Of a stretch of 57,490 nt of DNA, positions 1 to 13,000 are shown piece after piece. Made by a program: the position numbers and the translations under genes. Source of the stretch: Gryganskiella cystojenkinii (taxonomy: Eukaryota; Mortierellomycota; Mortierellomycetes; Mortierellales; Mortierellaceae); contig JAAAIG010000146.1 in the NCBI GenBank assembly GCA_015852425.1, positions 1 to 57,490 on the forward strand. Reading direction: 5' to 3'. How positions within the stretch are numbered: the stretch's first letter is position 1; each line of letters begins with the position of its first letter. The notes below the pieces were generated by a model. It was given only the letters and a program-made list of their open reading frames with translations. It ran no database searches and was not told the DNA's origin.

Positions 1-419
<419 letters not shown>

Positions 420-893
420 ATGTGCCTGCTGCCCCTAGCGGCATGCAGCCCTTATGGCCCATTTGGCTTTTTTCTCTCTCTTTCTGTTGAGATAGCCCCC
501 TCTCCTCCTATCGTCTTTGCGTTTTTCTTTACTTTGACTCGGCTCCCATAATAGCTCAAAGCACACACACACATCCAGAAGTCTCTTCTCTGCTTGCAAT
601 AAAATCCTATACGAAAACAAAAGACTTTCTCTCGAATGTTTGCTATTATGGCTTTTTGCTGGTTGGCTGGAGTAGCCAGGGCTTTTGACCTCAGCCCTTT
701 ACTTTGTCGACTCTGCGGAGTCAAAAATAAAATAGTGGTTCGCTGAATGTAAAATGAGCGGACGGACCCACAGCCTTTTTTTTAATGGAAGATTTTATAA
801 AAAAGCCATTAAACATTCTTTTCTCATTTCTACCTCCCAAACACCTTCCGACTCGTACATCAGCTTGAACGATATAGATTCTTTTCGCCAGTA
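420..893. promoter_or_regulatory. Polyubiquitin 3' region and palC promoter
   Basis: This 474-bp gap has no gene that I can support. It holds a polyadenylation signal AATAAA at 598-603 for the polyubiquitin gene and a TATA-like TATAA at 796-800 about 95 nt before the palC start. The middle is pyrimidine-rich. Confidence 0.5.
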
Positions 894-2938
894 ATGACAA
901 CAATCGGCTTCCCGTACACCCTTCCAACGACAGGAAATGTGTCTCTGCTGGACTTTATTGCACCCAATGCCCAATACCAAAGACCGCTCTCGAACGCGAC
1001 CGCGTTTCGAGGTAGACTCCGGACCGCTCTCAAGGAGCATAAACATTCGGACCGACACGACCTCTTGAATATCCAAAAGGTACATGCCCTTTAACGACAA
1101 GCTAAAAGCACAACAGTTTTGCTGCGGAGCAATTGACGGCACGCAGGAAAGAGGAAAGACTGTTCCCTTTATGGTGAGGTTGTCTAACACTTTTCGTTTT
1201 TTTTAAAATATATAATAGGCTCTGGAGGATTATATTCCACTTCTCTTTGGATATGTGGCTGGGATTGAGAACTCGGAGCTGATACTGACGACTGACGTTG
1301 GTATGTCGGCGAGACTTTTGAAAGAGCTGCAAAAAGAGGCCAGCATGCGAGAAGAGATCACCATTCTAAAACGAACGATTTTCTGTCCGTTCATCGAATA
1401 GAGACAGTTTGGCGTTGCACATTAACGAATGCGGCATTGTCGTCAAAGCAACCTCGGGTGAAGCAAAAGTCTATCTATTATGAAGCTATCTTTACCCTCT
1501 TGACCCTGGGGTACGTCCTCATGGACCGAGCGAACGAGTCCTCGCAGGCGGTTCAGAGACGGATCCAGATCGCGATCGGCGATGTTTCGACCTATACAGG
1601 GGGCTATGGCGATGGCTCCTCTATGACCGGATCGGGACTCAATAGCAGCGGCAGTGGCAGCGGTAGTGGATCAGGAAATGGTCATCATACCAGCAGTGGA
1701 AGCAACGATGGAAGCAGTAACAGTGGATCGAAATTGTTTAAAAAGATATCGAAATCCAGTAGCAAGAACGGATCCAATACTATCGGAGAATTCACGGATT
1801 ACTTGACCGAGGAAGATCTTGCAGGGATCGATCAACAATTGACCTCGGCTGCAGATTTGTATTGCAAGGCAGCCGGTGTTTTTGAATATGTGACTCAGCA
1901 GATGATTCCTCGATGGAATCAGAGACTTGCTTCCGTGACCGCAGCCCTTTCTTCTTCTTCTTCCTCCAACTCGAGCGCATCAACGCCCACGGGAGTGGGT
2001 AAGGCTGTTACCGAGAGCGCGAGACCTGTGGATGTTCAGACGAACTTGATTTCAGCTCATGTCAAGTATGTCGTTGTTTTTTGTGGCCTTAACAAAAAAA
2101 GAAAAACGTCCGCCACGCCACGCTGTATCAAGAAGGCAAGCTAATGAAGGCCCTATTTACTGGATTCTCTTTTCTTTTTTAGACTTGCGCTCGCAGAAGC
2201 TCATGCTTGCACTGTTCGAAAGGCATCCATCAAGGCTGCTCGTGCATCGTCGGCCTCTGCAGCTTCCGGATTTTCAGGATCAACCGCGACAACGGGCTCT
2301 AAAACGTCGTACGTGCTCTTGGCGAAACTGACCATCGGCGTGAAAGAGGAGTACGAAAGAGCTTATGGTTTACTGAAATCGGTCAAGGACCTGAATGATA
2401 TCTCGATGGATTTTCGGAACCATGTCAAAGATGCCAAGTTGTATTATGAGGCATCAGCTCAGTCGCTCTTGGGTTTGGATGCCTATGAAGCTCAGTAAGT
2501 GATAGAACCTATCTCTCTCCTTCAGAACTTTCTTACATCCCACATATCGTTACCGAACTGAACATGTTCTCTATAATCAAAACATAAACTAGACAATATG
2601 GAAAGGCAATCGGATTCATGAGTGCAGCACGGACTTCCTTTGGAGCACTTTCAAAGTCCAGCAAGTCTCCGACGATCTCTCATGCAGCCGCGTTCGAGTT
2701 TCGATTGACGACTGAAAAAGTTCAATCCTACCAAAAGATCAACGACTCTGTCACATTCCTCAAAGTCCCTGTGCCAGCAGAGTTATTGCCGCTCATGCCT
2801 AGTGGACGCGATCTGTTGAATGTTAAGGCTTATCAGGCTCCAAAACCCGAATTCGGAATCGCTGCGACAGCTCCTGAGGGAGGAGCCGATGATGGAGTGG
2901 CCAAGTTAACCTATGCGATGCAGGGTGCGTATTTTTAG
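894..2938 (+). CDS. palC: PalC-type BRO1-domain protein, pH-response pathway
   Basis: Predicted ESCRT-III-binding BRO1 protein of the fungal Pal/Rim ambient-pH signalling pathway, acting at the plasma membrane or endosome. Joining exons 894-1079, 1219-1300, 1402-2065, 2183-2494 and 2593-2938 gives 529 residues in one frame. The N-terminus (FPYTLPTTGNVSLLDF, then FRGRLRTALKEHK), the DYIPLLFGY segment and the QPRVKQKSIYYEAIF block match PalC proteins, followed by the helical LALAEAHAC, YYEASAQ and YGKAIGFMSAAR segments typical of the BRO1 banana fold. The C-terminal stretch NDSVTFLKVP to MPSGRDLL is also PalC-like. A Ser/Gly-rich linker at about residues 145-200 interrupts the BRO1 domain and is unusual. 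There is no CAAX box as in animal BROX. The start is the first ATG in frame. The next gene is convergent, with 383 bp between stops. Confidence 0.88.
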
Positions 2939-3321
2939 GACTCTCTAGAACCCATATTACCTGCAAAATCCCATGGTCTCAGTCGCATGATCATTGTTTA
3001 TTAGCATAAAAAATAAAAACTTGCCTCTCGCATTATTGTAAGAAAAAATTCGAAAATCGAAAATCGGAAACAAAACGAAAACAAAAACATGGATGAAGCA
3101 ACAAACTTTTTTCATGAAAGAATATGTAAAAAGATAAAGAAAGGGAGAGGAAACGTTACACAATAGTACACAAAAGACAAAGAAAAGAGCTACAATTGAA
3201 AAAAAAAGAAATCACTTCTGGGGTATTAAGATGAGATGTCAGAGTAAACATGCGAAAGGCAAGTAGAAGGAGAAATTAGGCTACTGAACATACAAAAGAA
3301 ATGGGGAGGAAAAGTAGTACA
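2939..3321. other. Convergent 3' intergenic region
   Basis: AT-rich gap between the palC stop and the stop of the opposing exportin gene. It contains AATAAA on the + strand at 3012-3017 and AATAAA on the - strand at 2997-3002, so the two 3' UTRs could overlap. No gene is seen. Confidence 0.5.
3012..3017 (+). terminator. Polyadenylation signal of palC
   Basis: AATAAA 74 nt downstream of the palC stop codon in an A-rich stretch. Confidence 0.45.
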
Positions 3322-6300
3322 CTACAGCATACTGTTGTTATCCAGTGAAGGCGCGGACACAGCCATGAGAGTCAATTGTGTGCACTCTCGACGGAAAGTG
3401 GTAATATTTTGCGTGAACCGGTCACGGTTGAGTGTCGTCAAATTGAAGTCGACACCCTCCATGAGAGAAGTAACCGCCTTTTGAACAGGCTCTTGACGGT
3501 CAGGCAGTTGCGACTGAATAAAATTGTTCGTATACTCGACATAGAACTCGCGGTTCAACAGAATCAAACCCAACAAGGGTCGGCTCAAACTCCAATAGTT
3601 ACTCCGGTTCTCGAACGCGACGACCTCAAAGATTACCATAAACAGATATCCAATAATGTCTTTGTGGTTCAACATGTACTCGACCAACCAATGTGTCTCT
3701 TGTTGCTGCTGTTGTTGCTGCTGACGACGTTTCGAGACTGGTCGACCATTGTTCGAGCCAGGGGGTCCTCTGGTAAGCTCAGCGCTGTTTCGTTGACTAT
3801 TGTTCGCACTTCCATTCGAGCTCAAAAGACGAACGTTGTTCGGGTCGGGGGATCCGTTCTTTTGAAGCTCATCTTGATCTTCGTCCTTGCGAATCTTGTC
3901 CTTGAGCATCCAGTTGACCACGAATGTGCACACCTTGTCGATGGCGGAACAGGCCAAGGTAGAACAGATCGTGTCGGGCGATTGAGGTTGGATGATCTCA
4001 GCCAAGGCTTGGAACATATACGCGAGAACTGGATGAGGCATCATAGGAAGGCCGGTCATATGGTCACTTGTAAACACATCGATGACACTGAAGTACGCAT
4101 GAGCCAATTTGGGGAATGACTATGGCATTGCGGAATATATAAAATATGAAGTCAGTGACAAGAACCTGGAGGGAGGTGACATTTATATTAAAGAGCGGAA
4201 AGAAATACTTACGACCATGTCTTCGACTGGGATGGCCAGCATAAGTTGGAAAAAGACCTCAAGGACCTGATCCAATGCCTTGTCGCCGTACAGTTGGAAC
4301 ACACCAAAGTTGACATATTTTCCTGAGAGCGATGCCGACAATACATTGAAGTAGAGCATAATACCCTTGTACCTATTGCACAGATGAACAAAAAGATCTA
4401 ATTAGGCAACTGAAAAAAAAAACAAAAAACGTAGAGCAACAAATTGGTAAAAACCTACTTTTCAGACCAACGCTCGTTGGGGTTGGACAATGGCCGGTTC
4501 AGAAGGTTCTGGCCATAGGTGAAAAGGATATTGCTAATATCGAAGACAGCAGAATTTGCGAGGTATATAAGTAATAGTCTCCTGTATCGTCGAAATCCTT
4601 ATTCTTTTGCAACTGCTTGTCAAGATGCATACCTGGTCTCCCGGAAGAGGAGAATACCGTTGGGGCTGCTGCTATCAAAACTAACACGACTGCTCTTGTT
4701 GCTCACAAACTCGTTCCAGAAGCGAAGGATCGCAATGCCAAGCTCGTCCTGAGGCCAGATCTCGATAGCACGCAGAACGATTGGAGTATAGGCAGGATAG
4801 AACCATTCAAAGAAGAGAGTATACTGCTTTCGGTTCGTGATACTCGAGACAAAGCCTCGGAGGTCCTTGAAGATTCCGAGAAGAATAAGCTGAAAGAAGG
4901 AAGAAAAAGTAGAGTAAACCCCAAGTTAAAAAAAATGAAGACACAGCAGGCCGGTGTCAGCTTTGGAGGGTAGGATATGAACTTACTCGGATCTGTTCCT
5001 CGCCGAGCTCTCCAGTGCCTTCAAAGGCGAGTGTGACCTGATCCAGAGTCAGTTCCCAGGGCTTGACAAACCGCCAAAAGTCCGCCTCGACATTGTCCTC
5101 GGCAAAGAGAACTCTTGAGAGCATGGTGTAATAATTCATCCTGCACCGAGCCACAGCTGTATCAGACCCCTTCTTGGCCGGGTTCAAGAACCTGAAATCC
5201 GAAGAGTTGTGATTCTTCAACAGCGCCTGGGTCGTATCCAATTTCCGGATGTGCTTCACAGAGCTATACCCCGAGGCCAGGTTCGTGTAAAGGCGCAATG
5301 TCCGGACAACTAACTGATCCTCAAACTTGGCCCATTCAGGATCGCCGTTGGAGCGCAGATTGCCAAGCGACGATTGCATTATCACATCCAAGACCTGATT
5401 TGGTCCGCCTAGTCCCCATCTCTCTGCCAGCAGAGTATAGACCTTGACTGACTTGGATGACTCCTCTCCAATATACGAGCTACGGAACTGCATGTAGAAA
5501 TGAATGATGGCGGATTGGACAAAAAGATGCGTGTCGGGCGATGCCAAGAAGAGGGGTCGCCGAAGTGTCCACATCTGCAACTGGTGAATGAATCCAAAGA
5601 CCTCACAGGCCATCTCTCCGTCCGTCAAATCTTGCTCTGATGTGCTTTGGTACGACTAGAGGAGCAAAAGAAAACCAATTAGCTTTAGGCGTAATAGTTT
5701 GCCATTAATTTTTGCATGCTCGCCAAGGGTAACATACAATTCGTCCACCAACAAGCGCCGCAATGATGTAAACCATCCAGGTGAGCTGCATCTCGACCAA
5801 CTTGATCTGCTCCTTAATATCGTTCGAGCCAAGAACCGGGGAGGTGGTGCCGGATGATGCATGCTGGATAACCTCGCGATAGCGCTTGTTCAAGTCACCA
5901 AATTCGGAAATGACCAAACGACCACTATCGACATATTTACAGCGGGCCAAAGTCGCATACATCTCGAGCGTCGACACCAACTCTTCCTCTGATTCTAGTG
6001 GATCTATTTGCGAAATAAAAAAATAAAAAAAAAGACATATTAGTGCCACGATCACATTGACAAACATAACCTCCTACTATCTCCAAAAGGTTGGTTCTTA
6101 CCATCCACCTCGCCATCAATTACAGCTTGAGCGCACTCCAGTCGACTCTTCAGATATGCGCGCGTGAGGTTCACTGTGATGCTCTGAATATGTTCTTGTG
6201 TTGTCTGCTTTGCGGAGCCAATAGAGCTGACCATCTTACTCCAAAAGAGGAGGAGGTATGGTACACTGTTTGGTGACCACTGTTCAATTTCAAAACAATG

Positions 6301-9300
6301 GTAGAGTTAGTAAAGCATTAATTACGGTTTATTCAAAACAAAGAGTGTCCTGCGCCATGGTCATTCTCTTTACCTTCCATGAATGGAATCCCTTTGAGGT
6401 AAACTCTCCAATGACAGAGATCCAGTCATCAAAGTCCTTGTACTCACAAAGTTCCGTCAACTGGAAGGTACTTCGGAACTTTGAGAGCATTCGGCAGACC
6501 TCGTGAAAGTTACCGACATCCTGCAACTTGCTTTGTCCTGCTGCAGACTTGAGCGTCAACACGGTCTCGCGCATGATGAGATGGATATAGGTGTGCCGAG
6601 CTTCATCGCTTGAGAACAACGACCTCCGGATCGCCGCCGCTTGAGAAAGACATTCCATCACTTGCACAGAGACAGGACTCGAGAACTTTTTCCAGCACTC
6701 CCAAAGGACATCCAAGTAGCCTGGTTCTTCAAACACTACTCTCCATGCTGTCGGTGCCTGGATACTACCAACTTCATCTGATGACTCATCTGGCAAGGTG
6801 CCGATAAAGTCAAAGTTGAGACACTCCTTCATAAGCAACAGAATTGACTCTTTCAGCTTGTCCGCATTAGGATCTACAATTTGCGACAAACCATGATGAC
6901 GATCAGTTTAAGAGTTGCGAGCGACTCGACGTAAGGAAATAGCGAACAATATAACGATAATTGTCGACAAACCCGCAATCTGATTTCGGAGGACCACTTG
7001 GAGCATATTGAGGGCGCATTGGAAGACTGGGAGAAGCTGAGCATCTCTAAAGCTGACAGCAATCTTGCGATATTTGGTGGCGTGTTTTGAGCTTGGAAGG
7101 TTCATCTCGAGGGCAACCGCGCGCAGAACCCGCATGCCAATAATTCGATGATCCACACCGTGCTATATTAACAAAAAAATATATAGGGGGAATTTTTTTT
7201 CAGTGAAAAAGGTTGTTGTCAGCATAGCACAAAAACCAGATTGGGAGAGCACAGCATTCCGCATCGCGAAAAAAAAATAATAATCAAAAGTGCACGGATA
7301 TCGAAGGGTCCGATCCCACACGCACCCGCCATCACAAAATCAAGAAAATCTAAAGTTTGCCCCCGCCACTAAATTTTTAGATCTTGAATTGGGTTACCTG
7401 AAAAAAGACCTGGATGTTGTCGACCAAGGCCCGGAACTCTTCATTCTCGATCCAACCGAGTTTTGTGATGAGGGCAAAGAGTTGTGCCTGGGCTGTGATA
7501 ATAAAGGGCTGTGCGTCTGGATTTTGGTAAATGTAGCGGAGAACAAACGTGCCTATCATTGGAAATTTCAAAAAAGAAGTCGAGATTAGATCCCATGTGC
7601 TTGGCTTGTTGTCCTTTCTTTTCTCCTTTGGCCCTTTTTTTCTTCTTTCCCAGATCCACTCCTCATCCGATGGTCCCGGAAACAAAGGGATTGAGGAGAA
7701 GATAGTTCCCGGTTCGTCACTCATCCAGATGGCGTAGAAGATGGTGTAGACCTCCTTTTCAGAATCGCTACTTCCAGTGATGTTGTACATGCTGTCCCAT
7801 GTTCATTCGCGTCTTGTGTTCTTTTTTTTCCTCTCTTTTATGCGCTGATTGTCCATGTTTGTTTCTTTCTTCCTACAAGACCTCTATGATGCCCAAGTAA
7901 ACGCTCATGGCATCCCAATTTCCACGCTAAATTTCTTTCTCATTAAAAGTAACGAGATTAGAGCAGTTTGGGTTCTTAGAAAGTAAAGAGCGCAAGAAAA
8001 AAAAAATACTTACGAAGCCCACACTGCTCAAGGGTTGTGAAGGTGCTGAAGTGATCTTCAACCAATGTCTTGAGTCGAGATGTTGCAAACCTGTGGAAAA
8101 AGAAGAGAGAAAGAAAGACGAAATGGAAAAGAGATCAGGTTAGTCAAGAGAGAACTTCGATCCCCGCGTTTTTACTGCCTCTTTTCCTCGATCCTCTGTT
8201 ATCTTTTATTTTCCATGTGTCACCGGCCACATGGTCGATCCCCTCGTTTGGGTCCTAATTCGATTGCACCCTGCCCCTTCCTTCGTCTCCCCCCCATCCT
8301 CTTCCGTTCCCGCCACAAAACCACTTCCTGTCTCTTCCCCAACATGTTTCGTCTTGGATATGAAAGTAAGAGTTGCTCGTGCTTTCTCTGCCACTTTTTT
8401 TCCTTCTTGCATGACGCCAACTACGCTGCATGATCTATTCCCGTGCTGGGAACCCAGGAAAAAGGGCAGAAATAAAAAAAAGAGCGAAGAAAAAAATGGA
8501 AGCGAGGCGTCTGGTGTCAAATGACACCCCAGTCATCGGTGCACAGACAGAGCAGAAAAGAAAACAACAAAAGAAGGAAAATAATTATTGGGGAACCACA
8601 CACGGCCTTGAAAGAAAGCGTGGAAAGGGAACAACAAAAAGAAAAGGCTGGTGATCCTTGCTGTCATCATCATGATATCGTGCCCAACCTCTTACCCGTC
8701 TTTCTTCCACTTTCCCAAAAAAAAAAAAAAAAAAAAAAAAAGGACCCCTCCCCCCCCACAAAAAAAAAAAAAAAATGTGGCTCTTTCACGGTTCGATGTG
8801 CAAAGATAGCTTATGACCGAAACGAGCTGCTCACCCCAAAAATGTAAAAAGGAAACGACCAGAAAAAAAATCTCCTCTTGGTGGACCTGGCTGGCAAGCA
8901 ACGACAGGCTCTCGTCGTCTCCCCAGGAGTCAGGCATACAAAAAAAAAAAAGAAAGGTCGAGCGAACCAGCAGGTCATCCTCCCCTCTCGCCACGAGAAT
9001 GATTTGTTCCTCAAAAAATCACCGCCAAACTCTAAAACCGGCTCTCAACCCTGACCCCCATGCCGTTGCCACTCACTTTCCACCATGGTCACCACTTGTT
9101 CACTTTCACCCTCCCTCACCCAAAGAACATATAATTGAAAAAAGAGAGAAAATGACGAGTGTTTTCACTTGCATGAGTGCATATGGGTTCTTGGTACTCT
9201 CGAGCAGACTTCTGCAAAAGAGAGCTGACTCGATTGGGGTATTGATCGAGGGAGAATGTCCTCCGACCTTCTCGACTGGTGAAGAAGAACCAGAGGTCGA

Positions 9301-9471
9301 GGTCGAGGTTGCAGTTGTACCTGCGACCGCGAGTGAGGACAGGGAGAAAGTAGGGAAATGGTAGTTGAGTAACGTCTCGACCTGGAGTCGACTGGCTTGA
9401 CTCGATGGGTTATAAAGAGTCTCGCAGTACTGCTCCAGCGACTGAAGGTCAAGCGAAGCTGCAACCATCAT
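3322..9471 (-). CDS. XPO7: Exportin-7 (XPO7/RanBP16 family nuclear transport receptor)
   Basis: RanGTP-dependent importin-beta-family receptor carrying proteins through the nuclear pore. Twelve exons (- strand: 9471-9173, 8090-8014, 7552-7398, 7162-6973, 6873-6374, 6279-6102, 6003-5738, 5655-4987, 4889-4633, 4533-4459, 4372-4213, 4119-3322) join in frame to 1207 residues; human XPO7 has about 1087. Diagnostic blocks include ITKLGW, KYRKIAVSFRDA, CLNFDFIGTLPDESSDE, TRAYLKSRLE, SGYSSVKHIRKL, SSPNGILLFRET, SGKYVNFGVF, WSLSRPLLGLILLN and NRDRFTQNITTFRREC. Extra length comes mainly from a Ser/Thr-rich insertion near residues 35-70 and a Ser/Gln-rich insertion with eight glutamines near residue 1075. 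Intron 1 is 1082 nt and uses a GC donor (see findings). Start is the first of two adjacent ATGs. S. cerevisiae has no clear exportin-7, so this is an ancestral gene kept here. Confidence 0.95.
8091..9172 (-). other. Long GC-AG first intron of the exportin-7 gene
   Basis: The donor reads CAT|GCAAGT and the acceptor CACAG|GTTT on the - strand. Only this junction keeps the conserved helix colinear (YALM joined to FATSRLKTLV). At 1082 nt it is by far the longest confirmed intron here. It contains an A25 run (8717-8741), other A/C runs and pyrimidine-rich - strand sequence. No coding segment or RNA gene could be supported inside it. Confidence 0.8.
8717..8741. repeat. Poly-A run of 25 nt
   Basis: Uninterrupted A25 on the + strand inside intron 1 of the exportin gene. 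Followed by a C-rich spacer and a second A run. Confidence 0.9.
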
Positions 9472-10011
9472 TTTAGTCAAGAAAGAGATATTATTTTTGT
9501 GTACGAGGGTTTAAGAGAGTGTGCAGACGTAAGGTAATGGAGGTGAAGAAGACGATGAGAAACAAGGAGGTGGAATGGAAATACAAAAAAAAAAAAAAAA
9601 AAAATGGAAAAGAAGGAAAGAAGGATGAGAGAGAGAGATGGGGAAGGGAGAATGGTTCTTCAAAAAATGTCAAAAAAATCTGTCTCTGTCCGTGGTCGCA
9701 CAACGTGTCGACTACGACGACGGCACAAAATAAAAAAAAAAGGGTGAGAGAAGGGCAATCCCCTTTCTCTTCTCGGCACCAAACCACCCACGTTTTTTCT
9801 TGTTTGTTTTTGTTTTATCTCTGTCATGTTTTATTTTTTCGACACTGCTATGCCGAGACAGGCTTAGTGGTAACTTGATGACTTGATGATGTGCCAATGA
9901 GCCATGCTTCGGTATTTGACGCGTCATTTTACTTGGTTTCGAGGAATCAAACGAACCATGGACTCCCCATCCGTTACTTTTATTTTTTATTTTTGTCAAA
10001 CGGAAACATAA
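9472..10011 (-). promoter_or_regulatory. Upstream region of the exportin-7 gene
   Basis: A 540-bp gap between the 3' end of the TBC gene and the exportin start, both on the - strand. It contains an A-rich run near 9585-9604 and a - strand AATAAA at 9979-9984, 28 nt past the TBC stop. No further gene is seen. Confidence 0.45.
9979..9984 (-). terminator. Polyadenylation signal of the TBC gene
   Basis: AATAAA on the - strand, 28 nt after the stop codon, within an A/T-rich stretch. Confidence 0.4.
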
Positions 10012-13000
10012 TCATGTCCTCAGTGGATCCTCGCCCCGGGGCTTGGCTGGCTCTTGCTGAAGCAAGATCGATGATCCAAGGCCCGATCCACCACCACCGC
10101 TGCGCTTACTGCTAATGCTACTACCACTGCTGCTACCGCCGTTTCCAGCCAGTGGATCAATGCCGGGACGACCCGAAATCTCGGCCGCTGGACGAAGACC
10201 ACCCGACGTCTTGGAGATCGAACTAGGGGAACCTGGCGTTGTAATACCGGGCGAGTCATTCAACATCCAACTGAACTGGGAATGCGCCAGAGAGGATCTT
10301 GGCGACTTGATCTTGGACATGGAACTACCACTACCGGGTTCAATACCCCCCGTCAGTCCAGCAATCTTGCCTCTTCTTGGCGTCGTCGATGAGGAGGATG
10401 AGGATGGGACATCCGCAAGAGGATCGCTGATGAGGTCATCAAACGAGAACGGTTTTGGTGGCGTTGGGGGGATCACAGGAGGAGTTGGTGCGACTTCTGG
10501 CTCTGGGACCGGTGTTGGAGGTAATGCTTTTGAACGAGTCGGAGCAGAAGCAGCAACAGTGGTCGGATCGATGGCGTAATAGGACCCTTCTGGACGTCTC
10601 TCCGATCCAGGTGTTGTCGAGTTCGAATACTGAGGGCTATCTCTTCTGTCTGGTCCAAGAGACTCGCGAGCAGGACTACGGCCAGGCGATGGACTGGTTG
10701 ATGATGGTGTCGTTGTTGTCCTAGGGACGATGGCAGTCGTGCCAGCATTGACTGGGAGTCTCCTTCCTGCACCAGGTGAAGAGGATGTTCCTGCGGTTGG
10801 TGGATCCTGTGAGGGCGTCGTGTTTGACGATCGTGAAATGGAATACTCGTTGACCGACGTTTGCACGGGCTGTTGCGTAGGGGGTGTCTCGAGCATTCTA
10901 GACTCGATCACAAGGGAGTCTACCTCTCTCGAGAACCCAAGCAGGTAATCTTTAACATGTTCCAACCCAGAGAAGGCCGCCACAGCCGATTTTGAGGGGA
11001 CTTTGCCAGTCTCGCTGCCTCCTTGAACGTTCTCGGTCTCATTCCCTGAAGTTGACGAAAAAAATTCAGACTCAAAGATAACGAGTGCTTTGGCCATAAT
11101 TTGCCCCAACTGAGATTGAACTTGCTTGTCTGAAAAGTTGTTGTCGCCGGTCGCTTGTTGAGCTTTTGGCGGTGAAGGCGCTGCTGGACGACTCGAGGCT
11201 GCCAAACGACCCGTGGAAGTAATCGCTTGATCAAACATGGGTGGGAAGTTGGGTGCTGCTGGTGAGGAAGACGCGTTTGAGTTCGACTTGCGGATATAAG
11301 ATTGGGTATTTTTCTATTAAAACGGTCTAAATTTTAGCATTCATGGTCGTATTTCGATACAAGGGCGACGACACTTCTTTTTCTTAGCAAACCGATAAAA
11401 GGACGTTACCCGCATGTCATGGATCGCCTTGTTGATGGCGGCGCCTCCTTTGCTCTCCAGCACGTTCTTTGTGACATGTACGAACCCCTCGGCAACAGGC
11501 TTGATCGCGTCCAAGGCTGCAGGTGGCAAATGTTGACTCAATACTCCATTTCCAGGGAACAGAATTTGACTCTTGGACTGATCTGTAAAGTGCTGAGAGT
11601 GCTGCTGATGTTGCTGTGGCTGCGGATGGTAGTGTTGCTGAGCGTACGGATTCGCCTGTGGTAACCCTTCGGACCGATGTTGCGGTGATCCAAGCTCGGA
11701 TTCTGCCTTTGCCGGTGGGAGCGGTGGCACGGCCTTTCCCGCCTGGATGTTGTTCTGACGAATAATCTCTTGACCTCCCACTGGATTAGGCATCTCCTGA
11801 AGTCGCAGTGCTTGAGGGATAAAAATGTGAATGTCCTTGATAGAAGGGTATCGCATAAGTCTGTGCAAACACATAGCAAAATCTCCTTCCAACACTAAAT
11901 GATAATATAAAAAAAGTGAGAGAATGTTAACCCATGACTCTAGAATTATGCTACCCGAGAAGTGTTAATAGAAAAACAGTGGAACGTACAATCGTCTCGG
12001 ATATGCAAAAGCATCGCAACTCCAATAAAGATACAGATCTTGAGACTAGGGTCTTTCGCAAAGATGCCATCCCACAGTACGAAAACTTCATCCATGGGAA
12101 ACTCGCGTCCAAAGAGCAATCTGAACCATCGACTAAAAAATAAAAAAAAATAAAAAAAAGAATATCACTTGTTAGTCGAATTGTATAGCAATAAGTCGTG
12201 TAGCTATCCTGGCATCCAGCGTCAAGCCTCAGTCTTACATTCCAAAGAGCTGTGGCTGAATCTCGAGATTGTGTAGGTGCAGGTACAATTCGTTGTCGAT
12301 ACGTTTCAGATGGTGAAAGATCTTCATGGACCATTCAATGACGGGTGTCTGCTTCCCTGCTGGTGCCTAGAGGAGAATCAAACTAGAACGATCAGTGATT
12401 GAAATCTTTCATGCGTAACCAGCCATCCTTTGTTTTGCTCCAATCTTTTGGTCCATTGTTACCTCTGGTTGTTCTGGTTTTGCGAACGGCTGCAAGCTGC
12501 TGCCGTTGTTGTTGGTAGGCTAGTTTGAAGTTACAAAAGTAAACCTTTAGAGATTAGACATTTTCATTTTTCGCACGATCGATCTAAAGAATTCCTTGGC
12601 GGAGATAAAATAAAGTCAGATCTGAGGCAAAGAAACCATGGTTGATTTTTTACCTTGGCTCTTTTGCTTGAAAATCCCTCATCACTAAACTCATACCAAG
12701 GTTTCGCACGCGACATCAAGCTGGAGAAGAGGGCGAACGTATCATGCTCAACATAGTTGGAATTCAAGACACTCTGCATGACATCCGGCGCTGCGTTCCT
12801 ATGATCGACGAAAAATTCATATTAGGAACATGGCCGCATGTTTGCAATCTTTCGTCCTGTTAAGAACCGGGACATAAATAAAAAAAAAGACCTAAAGGCC
12901 TTACGATGATGTCTCGAGCTCGGCATTGATATCTAGACTTTCAGAGGAGACAACCCAGAGAAGGTGGGCGACGAGCTCGTGCATGCCTTGGCGGTAAGAG

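Noticed and set aside
7377..7790. Extension of the exportin exon 3 frame upstream to 7790
   Set aside because: The frame is open through the intron, but only the acceptor at 7553 keeps GLR joined to TFVLRYIY as in exportin-7; the upstream part has no family similarity.
9513..9878. Lys/Arg-rich frame between the exportin and TBC genes
   Set aside because: Low-complexity translation of poly-A-rich promoter DNA.
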